10,966 nt of DNA from Clostridiales bacterium (GCA_004556985.1 SFFC01000076.1:1-10966), one strand, 5' to 3'; positions 1-6,018 are shown, numbered from the stretch's first letter. The notes: generated by a model from the letters alone, not told the origin. Translations and numbers: made by a program.

Positions 1-2261
1 TCCACGCGCACCATGCCGTCCACCGTGATCTGCAGATCGATGACGAAGTACTCGTAGGTCTTCTCGCCGACGGTCACCTGCGTCTTCGGGAAGAGCTGCG
101 CCAGCTTCTCCTCAACCTGCGCGCGCTCCTCCTCGCCCATCGCGGCGAAGCGCTCCGCGACCTGCGCCGTCAGCGCTTCGGCCTCCTCGGAGAGCGTCAC
201 GTTCATCGACGCCAGTGCCGACTGCACGACGTCCTCAAGGCCGATCGACGCGAGCGTCACGAGCATCTGCTCCTGCGCCGGCAGGGTCTTGAGCTGCTCG
301 TATTCCGTCTCGCTGAAGACCTCCTGCGCGCCGACGACCTCAACGGTCACCTCGCTGCCCTCGGCCTCCGCCTGGGCGATCGTATCCAGCAGCGTGCTGA
401 CCATCTCCGGCGCGGCCGTCGCCTCGGGCTCCGGCGTCGCGACGAACTCGACGTCGGCCTCCGGCTGCTTCACGGTCGTCCCGCCGCCATTGCCGCTGTT
501 GCCGCCGCTGGGCGCCGGAGTCTTCACCGGGGCCGGGGTCGCGGTCGCCGCAGGCTCATCCGCAAGGCACTCGGTGCAATAACCGTTCTTAAACCAGTGC
601 TCCTCGACGGTCGTGCTGTTCTTGACGAAGGTCTCGGTATCCCAGTTGAACCAGCCGCAGGTCGGGCACATCTTCACCGTCCAGAGCTCGTAGCTGGCGG
701 TATGCGTCTTGCCGTCGCCGTTGTCCGTCCATTCGACGCTGTGCCAGATATCCCTGTCCTCCAGGGTCGGATGGGAACAAGTGTTGACATACCCGCAGTA
801 TTCGCAAGCGCCGCCGTCCTCCGTGTACTGGTGGTATTCGGACCAGGTCTTGACGCCGGTATCCTCGTCGCTGAGCCACGCGTCGCAGGCGCCGCAGACC
901 CGTTCGATCGTGGTCATCGCGGTGATCGTGTGCGTCTTGCCGTCGCCGTTGTCCTTGAAGACCGCAGTATCATAGCGCCATCCGTCAGTCTCCACAACGC
1001 GCTGATGCGTGCAGGTGTTCTTTGCGTCGCAGACCCAGCAGATTCCCTCGCTGTCCCAACTGTGCTTCTGGGTTCGGGTCAGGCCGCTGGAGAGCACCTC
1101 TTCCTCCGTCCACATGTCGCAGTCCTCGCAATGCTGCTGCCTGACCGTGTCGTAGATCTCCGTATGTGTGCCGTCGCCATTGTCGGTGCCGCTCACGCTG
1201 CGCTCGTAGGTTAACGTACGCAGGTTCTCATGCGTGCAGATGTTCTTCGCGCCGCAGACCCAGCAGATCCCCTCGCTGTCCCAGTTGTGCTTCTGGGTCC
1301 GGATCAGGCCGCTGGAGAGCACCTCTTCCTCCATACACATGTCGCAGTCCTCGCAATGCTGCTGCCTGACCGTGTCGTAGATCTCCGTATGCGTGCCGTC
1401 GCCATTGTCGGTGCCGCTCACGCTGCGCTCGACGGTTATCGTCTCCACGTTTGCATGCGTGCAGGTGTTCTTCGCGCCGCAGACCCAGCAGATCCCCTCG
1501 CTGTCCCAGTTGTGATTCTGGGTTCGGGTCAGGCCGCTGGAGAGCACCTCTTCCTCCATCCACATGTCACAGTCCTTGCAATGCTGCTGCCTGACCGTGT
1601 CGTAGATCTCCGTATGTGTGCCGTCGCCATTGTCGGTGCCGCTCACGCTGCGGTCGTAGGTTATCGTCTCCACGTTTGCATGCGGGCAGACATACGTCCA
1701 GCCGCACTGGCTGCACGGATCCCCGTCGTGCTCCTCCGGCTCCTTGCCGCCGCCCACCTTGACCTCGCTGACATAGTCGCAGTCCGGGCAGGTGGTCACC
1801 TCATAGGTGTCGAAGTGGCGGATGTGGATCTCGTTCTGCTTCTCCGGGTTGTTCGGATCCAGATCGCAGTAGGTCGTCCGCTCTTCCGTCGTCACGACGG
1901 CGTTGCTATGCTGGCAGGGAGCCGTCCAGCCGCACTTGCTGCACGGATCCCCTTCGTGCTCCTCGTAGCCAACCAGGCCGATATCCGTGGTCTGATCGAT
2001 CGTCTGGTAGCACGCCTGGCAGAGCTCGGTCGTCACAAAATCATACACATAGGCATGCGTGCCGTCGCCATGATCTTCATAGTCCCGGTAATTGATCTTC
2101 TGATAATCCATCACCGTGGTCTCATGCAGGCATTTCTCCGCCTCGCCGGGCGTCGCCTCCGTCGCCATGCCCATCGGGACACAGCAGCCCAGTACGATCA
2201 TCAGCGCCATCAGGCTGGACAGCCAGATCTTCGCCCGTGCAGACGTCTTCCTCGTCTTCAT
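1..2261 (-). CDS. Exported multi-module Cys/His (zinc-knuckle-like) repeat protein, 3' end beyond window
   Basis: The frame is open from an ATG at 2261 to the window edge (753 codons; the C-terminus is missing). A GGAGG sits 8 nt upstream of the start. Residues 1-33 form a signal peptide: a basic start (MKTRKTSARAK), a hydrophobic core, then a probable cleavage site near GMA-TEA. Residues 44-565 contain seven modules of about 70-78 residues, each patterned CxH - about 36-42 residues - CxxC - about 17-20 residues - H - CxxC. Examples are C44/H46 with C81/C84, H102 and C107/C110, and C228/C231, H250 and C258/C261. Five of the seven also carry a DNGDGTHT-like motif. Modules 3-5 are almost identical and come from 225-bp DNA repeats. 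Residues 568-619 form a linker rich in Thr, Pro, Ala, Gly and Glu. From 620 onward there is a mostly helical, Glu/Ala-rich region that I do not recognise. Similar DNGDGTHT/CxxC repeats are known, from memory, in large surface proteins of gut Clostridia. Metal binding, probably zinc, is inferred from the Cys/His spacing. The function is unknown. Confidence 0.9.
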   Translation of the reverse strand, partial: MKTRKTSARAKIWLSSLMALMIVLGCCVPMGMATEATPGEAEKCLHETTVMDYQKINYRDYEDHGDGTHAYVYDFVTTELCQACYQTIDQTTDIGLVGYEEHEGDPCSKCGWTAPCQHSNAVVTTEERTTYCDLDPNNPEKQNEIHIRHFDTYEVTTCPDCDYVSEVKVGGGKEPEEHDGDPCSQCGWTYVCPHANVETITYDRSVSGTDNGDGTHTEIYDTVRQQHCKDCDMWMEEEVLSSGLTRTQNHNWDSEGICWVCGAKNTCTHANVETITVERSVSGTDNGDGTHTEIYDTVRQQHCEDCDMCMEEEVLSSGLIRTQKHNWDSEGICWVCGAKNICTHENLRTLTYERSVSGTDNGDGTHTEIYDTVRQQHCEDCDMWTEEEVLSSGLTRTQKHSWDSEGICWVCDAKNTCTHQRVVETDGWRYDTAVFKDNGDGKTHTITAMTTIERVCGACDAWLSDEDTGVKTWSEYHQYTEDGGACEYCGYVNTCSHPTLEDRDIWHSVEWTDNGDGKTHTASYELWTVKMCPTCGWFNWDTETFVKNSTTVEEHWFKNGYCTECLADEPAATATPAPVKTPAPSGGNSGNGGGTTVKQPEADVEFVATPEPEATAAPEMVSTLLDTIAQAEAEGSEVTVEVVGAQEVFSETEYEQLKTLPAQEQMLVTLASIGLEDVVQSALASMNVTLSEEAEALTAQVAERFAAMGEEERAQVEEKLAQLFPKTQVTVGEKTYEYFVIDLQITVDGMVRV
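1010..1684 (-). repeat. Three tandem 225-bp coding repeats
   Basis: The same sequence recurs at an exact 225-bp period. For example, the string agacccagca appears at 1031, 1256 and 1481, and ctgacc appears at 1141, 1366 and 1591. The units are about 1010-1234, 1235-1459 and 1460-1684. By eye the two right-hand copies differ at about 11 of 225 positions, and the left copy is slightly more diverged. The period is 75 codons, so copy-number change keeps the reading frame. The array encodes modules 3-5 of the seven-module exported protein; the flanking modules share the Cys/His pattern but not the DNA identity. This indicates recent duplication of one module. Confidence 0.95.
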
Positions 2262-2313
2262 TCCCTTTTCCTCCCGTGTTTCCCCTCGCCGGGTTTATCC
2301 TTTCCGTAAAACT

Positions 2314-2339
2314 GCACACAGGATATCATTTCTGTATGC
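2314..2339 (-). other. Hairpin at the start of the repeat-protein mRNA leader
   Basis: On the minus strand GCATACAG (2339-2332) pairs with CTGTGTGC (2321-2314) across a 10-nt loop, giving eight pairs including one G-U. It lies just after the predicted transcription start near 2344, so it would form the 5' end of the transcript. A 5' stem of this kind can slow mRNA decay. It could also be an operator dyad or chance. Confidence 0.4.
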
Positions 2340-2350
2340 AATTATTTTCC

Positions 2351-2379
2351 ATTATATATCCGCGTCCTTCACACGTCAA
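2351..2379 (-). promoter_or_regulatory. Sigma-A-type promoter for the seven-module exported protein
   Basis: On the minus strand TTGACG (2379-2374) is followed after exactly 17 nt by TATAAT (2356-2351), a near-consensus housekeeping promoter. The predicted start is near 2344, giving a leader of about 83 nt. The stretch upstream of the -35 (about 2380-2414) is very A+T-rich in an otherwise GC-rich region and resembles an UP element. It is the strongest promoter match in the window, so the gene is probably well expressed. Confidence 0.85.
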
Positions 2380-2471
2380 GTTCTTTGCATAATTGAAACA
2401 AATTATTAACAAAACGTGTCTTCCTTTTTTCCGGCAGCGCGCCCTGCCCCGGATCGCCGCGCGCTTTCCGC

Positions 2472-2519
2472 AGAAGAAGCGGCGCGCCCGCCCCGGCCCG
2501 GGGGCAGGAAACGCGCCGC
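2472..2519 (-). terminator. Rho-independent terminator of the 500-residue exported protein gene
   Basis: On the minus strand GCGGCGCG (2519-2512) pairs with CGCGCCGC (2486-2479). Inside it, CCTGCCCC (2508-2501) pairs with GGGGCGGG (2494-2487) with one G-U, around a 6-nt loop; a 3-nt TTT bulge separates the two stems. The stem of 16 pairs is followed by TTCTTCT (2478-2472). It lies 12 nt after the stop codon at 2531 and separates this gene from the next minus-strand promoter at 2351-2379. Confidence 0.75.
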
Positions 2520-2530
2520 GTCTCTATGCG

Positions 2531-4033
2531 TCAGTCACAGGGATAGCAGTCCTCCCGCCTGTTGTCCGCGTGGACGGCCGCGCAGAGGCAGGCGACCGTC
2601 ACCGTCAGCAGCAGGCCTGCCCAGAAAATGCCGTTCCATTCGTCGCGGGTCAGCCCGAGCGCCATCTGCCGGCTGACGCGCAGGGCGACGGCCTCGCCAA
2701 GCTGCGTCTGTCCGCCATCCGCGCTCCAGGCCAGGGACGCGCCCAGCACCTGCTCATTAAAATCCTGCGGCTCCTGCGCGACGACGCTCAGGCGGATCGT
2801 CTGCGTCGCGGCGCAGAGGCCGCCCTCCTCCTCGCGGGCCGCGTCGATGTGCAGAGTATAGACGAGCGAGCCGTCGGCCTGCGCCTTGGGCGCATCCGTC
2901 TGCGTCAGGCTGAGGGCCTGCGCGGCGGGCGCGCCGCCGTCATCGCCCGGCAAAACCGCGGCCAGCTCGCCCGGCGTCGCCTCGGTCTTCTCCCCGGCGA
3001 GCGTCAGCCCCTTGGGCAGCACGCAGGTCAGGCGCACGTCGGCGTCGGCCAGGCCCGTGTTGACGACCACGATACGCAGCTCCGTCGCCTCGCCCGCCTC
3101 CAGGCTGTCGGTTTCGGCGATCAGCTTCGCCGTCACCTGCGGCGCGCAAACCTGCACGCGCGGCAGCGCGATGCGCTCCCCGCCCACGCGCAGCGTGCCG
3201 GTCAGCAGGCGCATCGCGTCCCCGTCGCCGTCGAGCGCATCCGCGTCGACCGTGACCGGGAACTCGAGCGCGGCGAGGCTCGCCGCCGCCCCGGCCTCAT
3301 CCATCTGCGCCGCCTGCGCGCAGACCTGACCGCTCACGCGGCTGCCCACGCGCGCAAAGCCCTCCGGCAGCGCGCCATCAAGCGTGACGCCCTCGGGCAG
3401 GATCAGCTCGACCGCCACGTCCTTGTCCGCCAGGCCCGCGTTGGTCACCTCGACGCGGTAGGCGAGCGCCTCGCCCGGACGGGCGCGGCCGTCGTCGCCG
3501 CCCAGGAGCACCGCCTGTGCGGAGACATCAGAGACGCAGAGCTCCAGCGCCGTGCGCGCGCGGTAGAAGCGTGTGCCCAGGCTCATCTCGGCCTCCAGCG
3601 TGACCTGCTCGCTCGCGCCGCCGGGCGCCAGCGCCAGCTCACGGGTAAACGTCGTGACCGAGGGCGTCAGCGTGCCCGCCGCGGCGTCAAGCGTCGCCGC
3701 CGGGATCACGGTCTGCCACGACGCCGGCTGCGCCATGCTCAGCCGCTGGGGCACATTCAGCTCGATCGTCACGGGCGTATCGACGGGGCGCGGGTTTTCG
3801 ACCGTGAGGGTCAGCGCAAGGCTCTGCCCCTCCATCAGACGCGCCTCCCCGGTCGTCAGCGTGAGCGAAAGATCGCTGTCAAGCGCCAGGCCCGCCTGGC
3901 GGACGCCCTCGGCCAGCCCTTCCCCGACGCCCTCCTGAGCGGCCTCAAGCAGCTCGGGCAGCCCCTGCGCGCCCACGGCCGACGGCAGGATCGCCAGCAG
4001 CGCCGCAAGGATCATCATGCAACATTTTTTCAC
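2531..4033 (-). CDS. Exported, C-terminally anchored DUF11/CARDB-like repeat protein (500 aa)
   Basis: I place the start at a GTG at 4033 because AAGGAGG (4049-4043) lies 9 nt upstream and the protein then opens directly with a signal peptide (KKCCMMILAALLAILPSAVGA, cleavage near residue 22). An in-frame ATG 16 codons earlier has no ribosome site and would put a long basic extension before the signal peptide. After a short helical stretch (about 24-50) come three beta-rich domains (about 55-165, 170-298 and 299-418). They share phrases such as VTNAGLADKDV (197-207) and VNTGLADADV (324-333), followed by LPEGVTLDG and LPKGLTLAG. This is the hallmark of DUF11/CARDB Ig-like surface repeats. A membrane segment lies at about 469-487, and the 13-residue tail ends in CYPCD. 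The protein is probably anchored at the cell surface. A binding or structural role is inferred; no catalytic motif is visible. Confidence 0.85.
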   Translation of the reverse strand: MKKCCMMILAALLAILPSAVGAQGLPELLEAAQEGVGEGLAEGVRQAGLALDSDLSLTLTTGEARLMEGQSLALTLTVENPRPVDTPVTIELNVPQRLSMAQPASWQTVIPAATLDAAAGTLTPSVTTFTRELALAPGGASEQVTLEAEMSLGTRFYRARTALELCVSDVSAQAVLLGGDDGRARPGEALAYRVEVTNAGLADKDVAVELILPEGVTLDGALPEGFARVGSRVSGQVCAQAAQMDEAGAAASLAALEFPVTVDADALDGDGDAMRLLTGTLRVGGERIALPRVQVCAPQVTAKLIAETDSLEAGEATELRIVVVNTGLADADVRLTCVLPKGLTLAGEKTEATPGELAAVLPGDDGGAPAAQALSLTQTDAPKAQADGSLVYTLHIDAAREEEGGLCAATQTIRLSVVAQEPQDFNEQVLGASLAWSADGGQTQLGEAVALRVSRQMALGLTRDEWNGIFWAGLLLTVTVACLCAAVHADNRREDCYPCD

Positions 4034-4042
4034 TGGGATCAA

Positions 4043-4049
4043 CCTCCTT
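4043..4049 (-). promoter_or_regulatory. Ribosome binding site that selects a GTG start
   Basis: AAGGAGG on the minus strand is a full-strength Shine-Dalgarno sequence placed 9 nt before the GTG at 4033. It lies inside the longer open frame that begins at the ATG at 4081, so it argues for the downstream GTG, which also gives a clean signal peptide. Confidence 0.8.
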
Positions 4050-4103
4050 GTGCGCCTTACTTTGGCCGCTTTGGGAGGCATTTATGCGGTTTTGGCCGTC
4101 CTT

Positions 4104-4140
4104 AAGAAAACAGAAGCCCCGCCCTTCGGCGAAGCTCCTG
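4104..4140 (-). terminator. Rho-independent terminator of the 95-residue protein gene
   Basis: On the minus strand CAGGAGCTTCGCC (4140-4128) pairs with GGCGGGGCTTCTG (4123-4111) through 13 pairs, three of them G-U, closed by a GAAG loop and followed by TTTTCTT (4110-4104). It lies 30 nt after the stop at 4171. Only about 55 nt remain before the ribosome site of the next minus-strand gene, and I see no good promoter there, so partial read-through is possible. Confidence 0.8.
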
Positions 4141-4170
4141 CTCTCCTTTGCAATATGTCCCGGGCGCGGT

Positions 4171-4458
4171 TCAGGCCTGCGGCTCCCCGTCCCCGGTCTC
4201 CTCGACGAAGACCTCCTCGTTCTCCTCGACGATCTCCTCCTCGACCTCGAAGACGTCCTCCTCACCGTCGAGCACGAGGATATCCTCCTCGCGGGCGGTC
4301 TTCGCCTGCAGGATCAGCTCCTTCGTGTCGACATCCACCGCAAAGATGGTTTCCGGGGAGGCGGAATGCTCCTTGAGGTAGCGGGCGACGGCCGCCGCCT
4401 GCTTGCGGTTCATTTTGAAGACGAGCGCGCGATGCTCGCTGCGAACGATCTCTTCCAT
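4171..4458 (-). CDS. Small acidic protein of unknown function (95 aa)
   Basis: The ATG at 4458 is preceded by AAAAGGAGAG, with GGAG 9 nt from the start, and the gene ends shortly before a strong terminator, so it is very probably real. There is no signal peptide or membrane segment, so the protein is cytoplasmic. Residues 1-56 mix basic and hydrophobic residues, with a likely helix (RKQAAAVARYLKEHS, 18-32) followed by a strand-like stretch (ETIFAVDVDTKELILQA, 36-52). From about 57 to 92 the chain is strongly acidic, with 19 Asp/Glu in 36 residues (for example EVEEEIVEENEE). The tail is encoded by a quasi-repetitive run of GAG-rich codons. I do not recognise a family. The tail could bind a basic partner, nucleic-acid-binding protein or cations, but that is speculation. 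Confidence 0.75.
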   Translation of the reverse strand: MEEIVRSEHRALVFKMNRKQAAAVARYLKEHSASPETIFAVDVDTKELILQAKTAREEDILVLDGEEDVFEVEEEIVEENEEVFVEETGDGEPQA

Positions 4459-4479
4459 GTTGATTCTCTCCTTTTAATT

Positions 4480-4504
4480 GGTTTCAGGCTTTGCGAAGCC
4501 AACC
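4480..4504 (-). other. Hairpin just upstream of the 95-residue gene's ribosome site
   Basis: On the minus strand GGTT-GGCTT (4504-4496), loop CGCA, AAGCC (4491-4487), bulge TGA, AACC (4483-4480) form nine pairs. It ends about 5 nt before the AAAAGGAG ribosome site, so it may affect translation or belong to the larger palindromic region on its upstream side. Confidence 0.4.
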
Positions 4505-4505
4505 C

Positions 4506-4554
4506 GTCTCAATCGTAGGCTGCTTCGCAGCCTGCTTTGAGACTGCGTTTTTTT
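4506..4554 (+). terminator. Terminator-like hairpin with T7 on the plus strand, antisense to the leader
   Basis: GTCTCAA (4506-4512) pairs with TTGAGAC (4537-4543), and AGGCTGC (4517-4523) pairs with GCAGCCT (4527-4533) around a TTC loop, with internal-loop bases TCGT and GCT between the stems. TGCG and then seven T follow (4548-4554). The form is that of a plus-strand intrinsic terminator, but no plus-strand gene ends here. It could stop antisense transcription, or it could be part of a palindromic intergenic unit. Confidence 0.45.
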
Positions 4555-4559
4555 GATTG

Positions 4560-4615
4560 ATCGGGTACGATAGGGCTGCCGCCCGATGACCCGCCTGAGG
4601 GATTCCATCCCTCAG
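4560..4615. repeat. Palindromes in the intergenic region downstream of the reductase
   Basis: Two inverted repeats lie here. ATCGGG (4560-4565) matches CCCGAT (4582-4587). CTGAGGGA (4595-4602) and TCCCTCAG (4608-4615) form an 8-bp perfect stem with a 5-nt loop. Neither is followed by a T-tract on either strand, so they do not look like the reductase gene's terminator. With the two hairpins at 4480-4543 they make four palindromes within 136 bp, the texture of a dispersed palindromic intergenic element. Confidence 0.5.
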
Positions 4616-4660
4616 AATCCCTCCTTCGCTCCGCGCATGCAAAAGCAATTCGGAATGGCA

Positions 4661-5782
4661 TCACGCCTTCGCCATGACCGCGGCAATTTCGGCGAGCTTC
4701 TCGCGGATGGGCAGCGCCTGCGGGCAGGCCTGCTCGCATTTGCCGCAGCGGCGGCAGTTGTCCGCACGCTCATCCGCCTCCATGTCCTTCCAGGTGGCCA
4801 TGCGCTGGCGGTCGTTGGTGTACATCGCGTGCTCGTTCATCATGCGGAAGTTGCGCGGGATGTCGACGCCAAACGGGCAGGGCATGCAGTAGCGACAGCC
4901 CGTGCAGCCGACAAACGTGCGGCTTCTGATCGACTCGCGCACCTGGCGCACGATCTCCTGCTCCCTCTCGGAGAGCGGCTCGAACGTCTCAAACGTCGCG
5001 AGGTTGTCCTCCAGCTGCGCCTCGTCGGACATGCCCGAGAGGATGACGCGGCAGTTTTCGAGGCTCCCGACCCAGCGCATCGCCCAGGAGGCGACGGACT
5101 TGTCCGGCCGCGCCGCGCGCAGGGGCGCGGTGATCTCGTCGCTGAGCGTGGCGAGGCTGCCGCCCTTGACCGGCTCCATGATGATCAGTGGGACGCCCAT
5201 GCGCGTCGCAAGCTCGTAGCCCTTCATACCGGCCTGCACATCGATATCCATATAGTTGAACTGGATCTGGCAGAAGTCCCAGTCCCGCGAGGTCAGGATG
5301 TGCTCAAACGCCTCGTAATTGTCGTGGAAAGAAAAGCCGAGATGGCGGATTCGCCCGGCCCTCTGCTGCTCGAGCAGGTAGTCGAGGATGCCCAGCCCGA
5401 CCGTCTGGTCGTAGCGCGCGCCGGTCATCGCGTGCAGCAGGTAGAAGTCGAAATACTCCGTCTGCAGGGAGACGAGCTGGCCCTCGAAGATCTCCTTCGC
5501 CTTTTCAAGCGAATCGATCACCGCCATGGGCAGCTTGGTCGCCAGGTAGAAGCTCTCCCGGGGATAGCGCTTGAGCGCGCGGCCCAGGAACGCTTCGCTG
5601 GTATGGTTGTGGTAAAAATAGGCGGTATCGAAGTAGTTGACCCCGGCCTTGTAGGCCCTGTCGAGCATCGCCGCCGCGCGCGGCTCGTCGATGGCGCCCT
5701 CGGGCGTCGTCGGGAAGCGCATGCCGCCAAAGCCCAGCCTCGACGGCCTCGCGCCCAGCTTTTCAAGCGTCGTGTATTGCAT
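4661..5782 (-). CDS. Aldo/keto reductase with C-terminal twin 4Fe-4S ferredoxin motifs (373 aa)
   Basis: The ATG at 5782 has GGAGG 7 nt upstream and opens the family's usual N-terminus (YTTLEKLGARPSRLGFGGMR). The frame is open further upstream, but that stretch holds the promoter. The aldo/keto reductase barrel spans about 1-265, with the catalytic tetrad D52 (FDTA), Y57, K83 (ATKLP) and H117 (LLHAM). A C-terminal ferredoxin-like domain (about 290-365) carries CTGCRYCMPCP (C293, C296, C299, C302) and CRRCGKCEQACP (C343, C346, C349, C353), enough ligands for two 4Fe-4S clusters. This matches the COG1453-type oxidoreductases of anaerobes. The reaction is probably NAD(P)H-dependent carbonyl reduction, possibly with ferredoxin electron exchange; the substrate is unknown. 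The enzyme should be cytoplasmic. It is transcribed alone from its own promoter, divergently from ldh. Confidence 0.93.
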   Translation of the reverse strand: MQYTTLEKLGARPSRLGFGGMRFPTTPEGAIDEPRAAAMLDRAYKAGVNYFDTAYFYHNHTSEAFLGRALKRYPRESFYLATKLPMAVIDSLEKAKEIFEGQLVSLQTEYFDFYLLHAMTGARYDQTVGLGILDYLLEQQRAGRIRHLGFSFHDNYEAFEHILTSRDWDFCQIQFNYMDIDVQAGMKGYELATRMGVPLIIMEPVKGGSLATLSDEITAPLRAARPDKSVASWAMRWVGSLENCRVILSGMSDEAQLEDNLATFETFEPLSEREQEIVRQVRESIRSRTFVGCTGCRYCMPCPFGVDIPRNFRMMNEHAMYTNDRQRMATWKDMEADERADNCRRCGKCEQACPQALPIREKLAEIAAVMAKA

Positions 5783-5796
5783 CGTCGTCCCTCCCC

Positions 5797-5826
5797 GCCG
5801 CGGGCCTGTCCGCGGCGCGTTTTTTT
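5797..5826 (+). terminator. Terminator-like hairpin with T7 on the plus strand, in the reductase leader
   Basis: GCCGCGG (5797-5803) and CCGCGGC (5810-5816) form a 7-bp perfect stem with a 6-nt loop, followed by GCG and seven T (5820-5826). It has terminator form on the plus strand, where no gene ends. On the minus strand it is a hairpin in the reductase mRNA leader, preceded by A7 and directly abutting the GGGGAGGG ribosome site, so it could instead tune translation. Confidence 0.45.
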
Positions 5827-5857
5827 CATGGATACTGGTATTGCATCGGTTTTGTCC

Positions 5858-5887
5858 ATCATAGCACGTCCGCCGCGCGCGTGTCAA
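5858..5887 (-). promoter_or_regulatory. Sigma-A-type promoter of the aldo/keto reductase gene
   Basis: On the minus strand a perfect TTGACA (5887-5882) is followed after 18 nt by TATGAT (5863-5858). The predicted start is near 5851, giving a leader of about 69 nt that contains A7, a GC-rich hairpin and the ribosome site. No comparable promoter is visible for the divergent ldh in the same intergenic region. Confidence 0.8.
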
Positions 5888-5946
5888 CCGGCGCGCATAA
5901 AGCGCCGCCTCGCCGGGCAAACAAGAGGCTGGCAGTCTCTCTGCTC

Positions 5947-5961
5947 TGCAAATCTTTTGCA
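5947..5961. promoter_or_regulatory. Dyad TGCAAATCTTTTGCA between the reductase and ldh
   Basis: This is a perfect 6-3-6 inverted repeat in the 269-bp divergent intergenic region, about 60 bp upstream of the reductase -35 and 90 bp upstream of the ldh start. Its form fits a dimeric regulator's operator. It does not match the Rex consensus that I know for redox control of ldh. It could be chance. Confidence 0.3.
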
Positions 5962-6018
5962 AAGCCCCGGCCTCGCCCGCAAAACCAGCGGGGTTTACAG
6001 TGCTTCGTCGGAAATGAG

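Noticed and set aside
1010..1684. Possible CRISPR-like or satellite repeat array
   Set aside because: The period is 225 bp with no unique spacers, and the repeats are in frame inside a coding sequence.
1230..2309. Plus-strand open frame of 359 codons across the cysteine-repeat gene
   Set aside because: Its internal repeats simply mirror the 225-bp DNA repeats. The minus frame has promoter, ribosome site, signal peptide and conserved Cys/His spacing.
2435..2464. GC-rich inverted repeat GCGCGC ... GCGCGC as a terminator
   Set aside because: The T-run lies 5' of it on the plus strand and reads as A on the minus strand, so it has no terminator form in either direction; the arms are low-complexity GC.
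4034..4081. Upstream ATG start for the 500-residue protein
   Set aside because: There is no ribosome site before it, and a full AAGGAGG lies inside the extension, 9 nt before a GTG that starts a clean signal peptide.
2393..4105. Plus-strand open frame of 570 codons opposite the DUF11-like gene
   Set aside because: It is an Arg/Ala/Gln-rich shadow of the GC-rich minus-strand gene. It has no ribosome site, runs through that gene's terminator and promoter region, and has no protein-like domain pattern.
5783..5962. Sixty-codon N-terminal extension of the aldo/keto reductase
   Set aside because: The stretch contains the TTGACA/TATGAT promoter and leader; homologous N-termini begin near the ATG at 5782, which has a good ribosome site.
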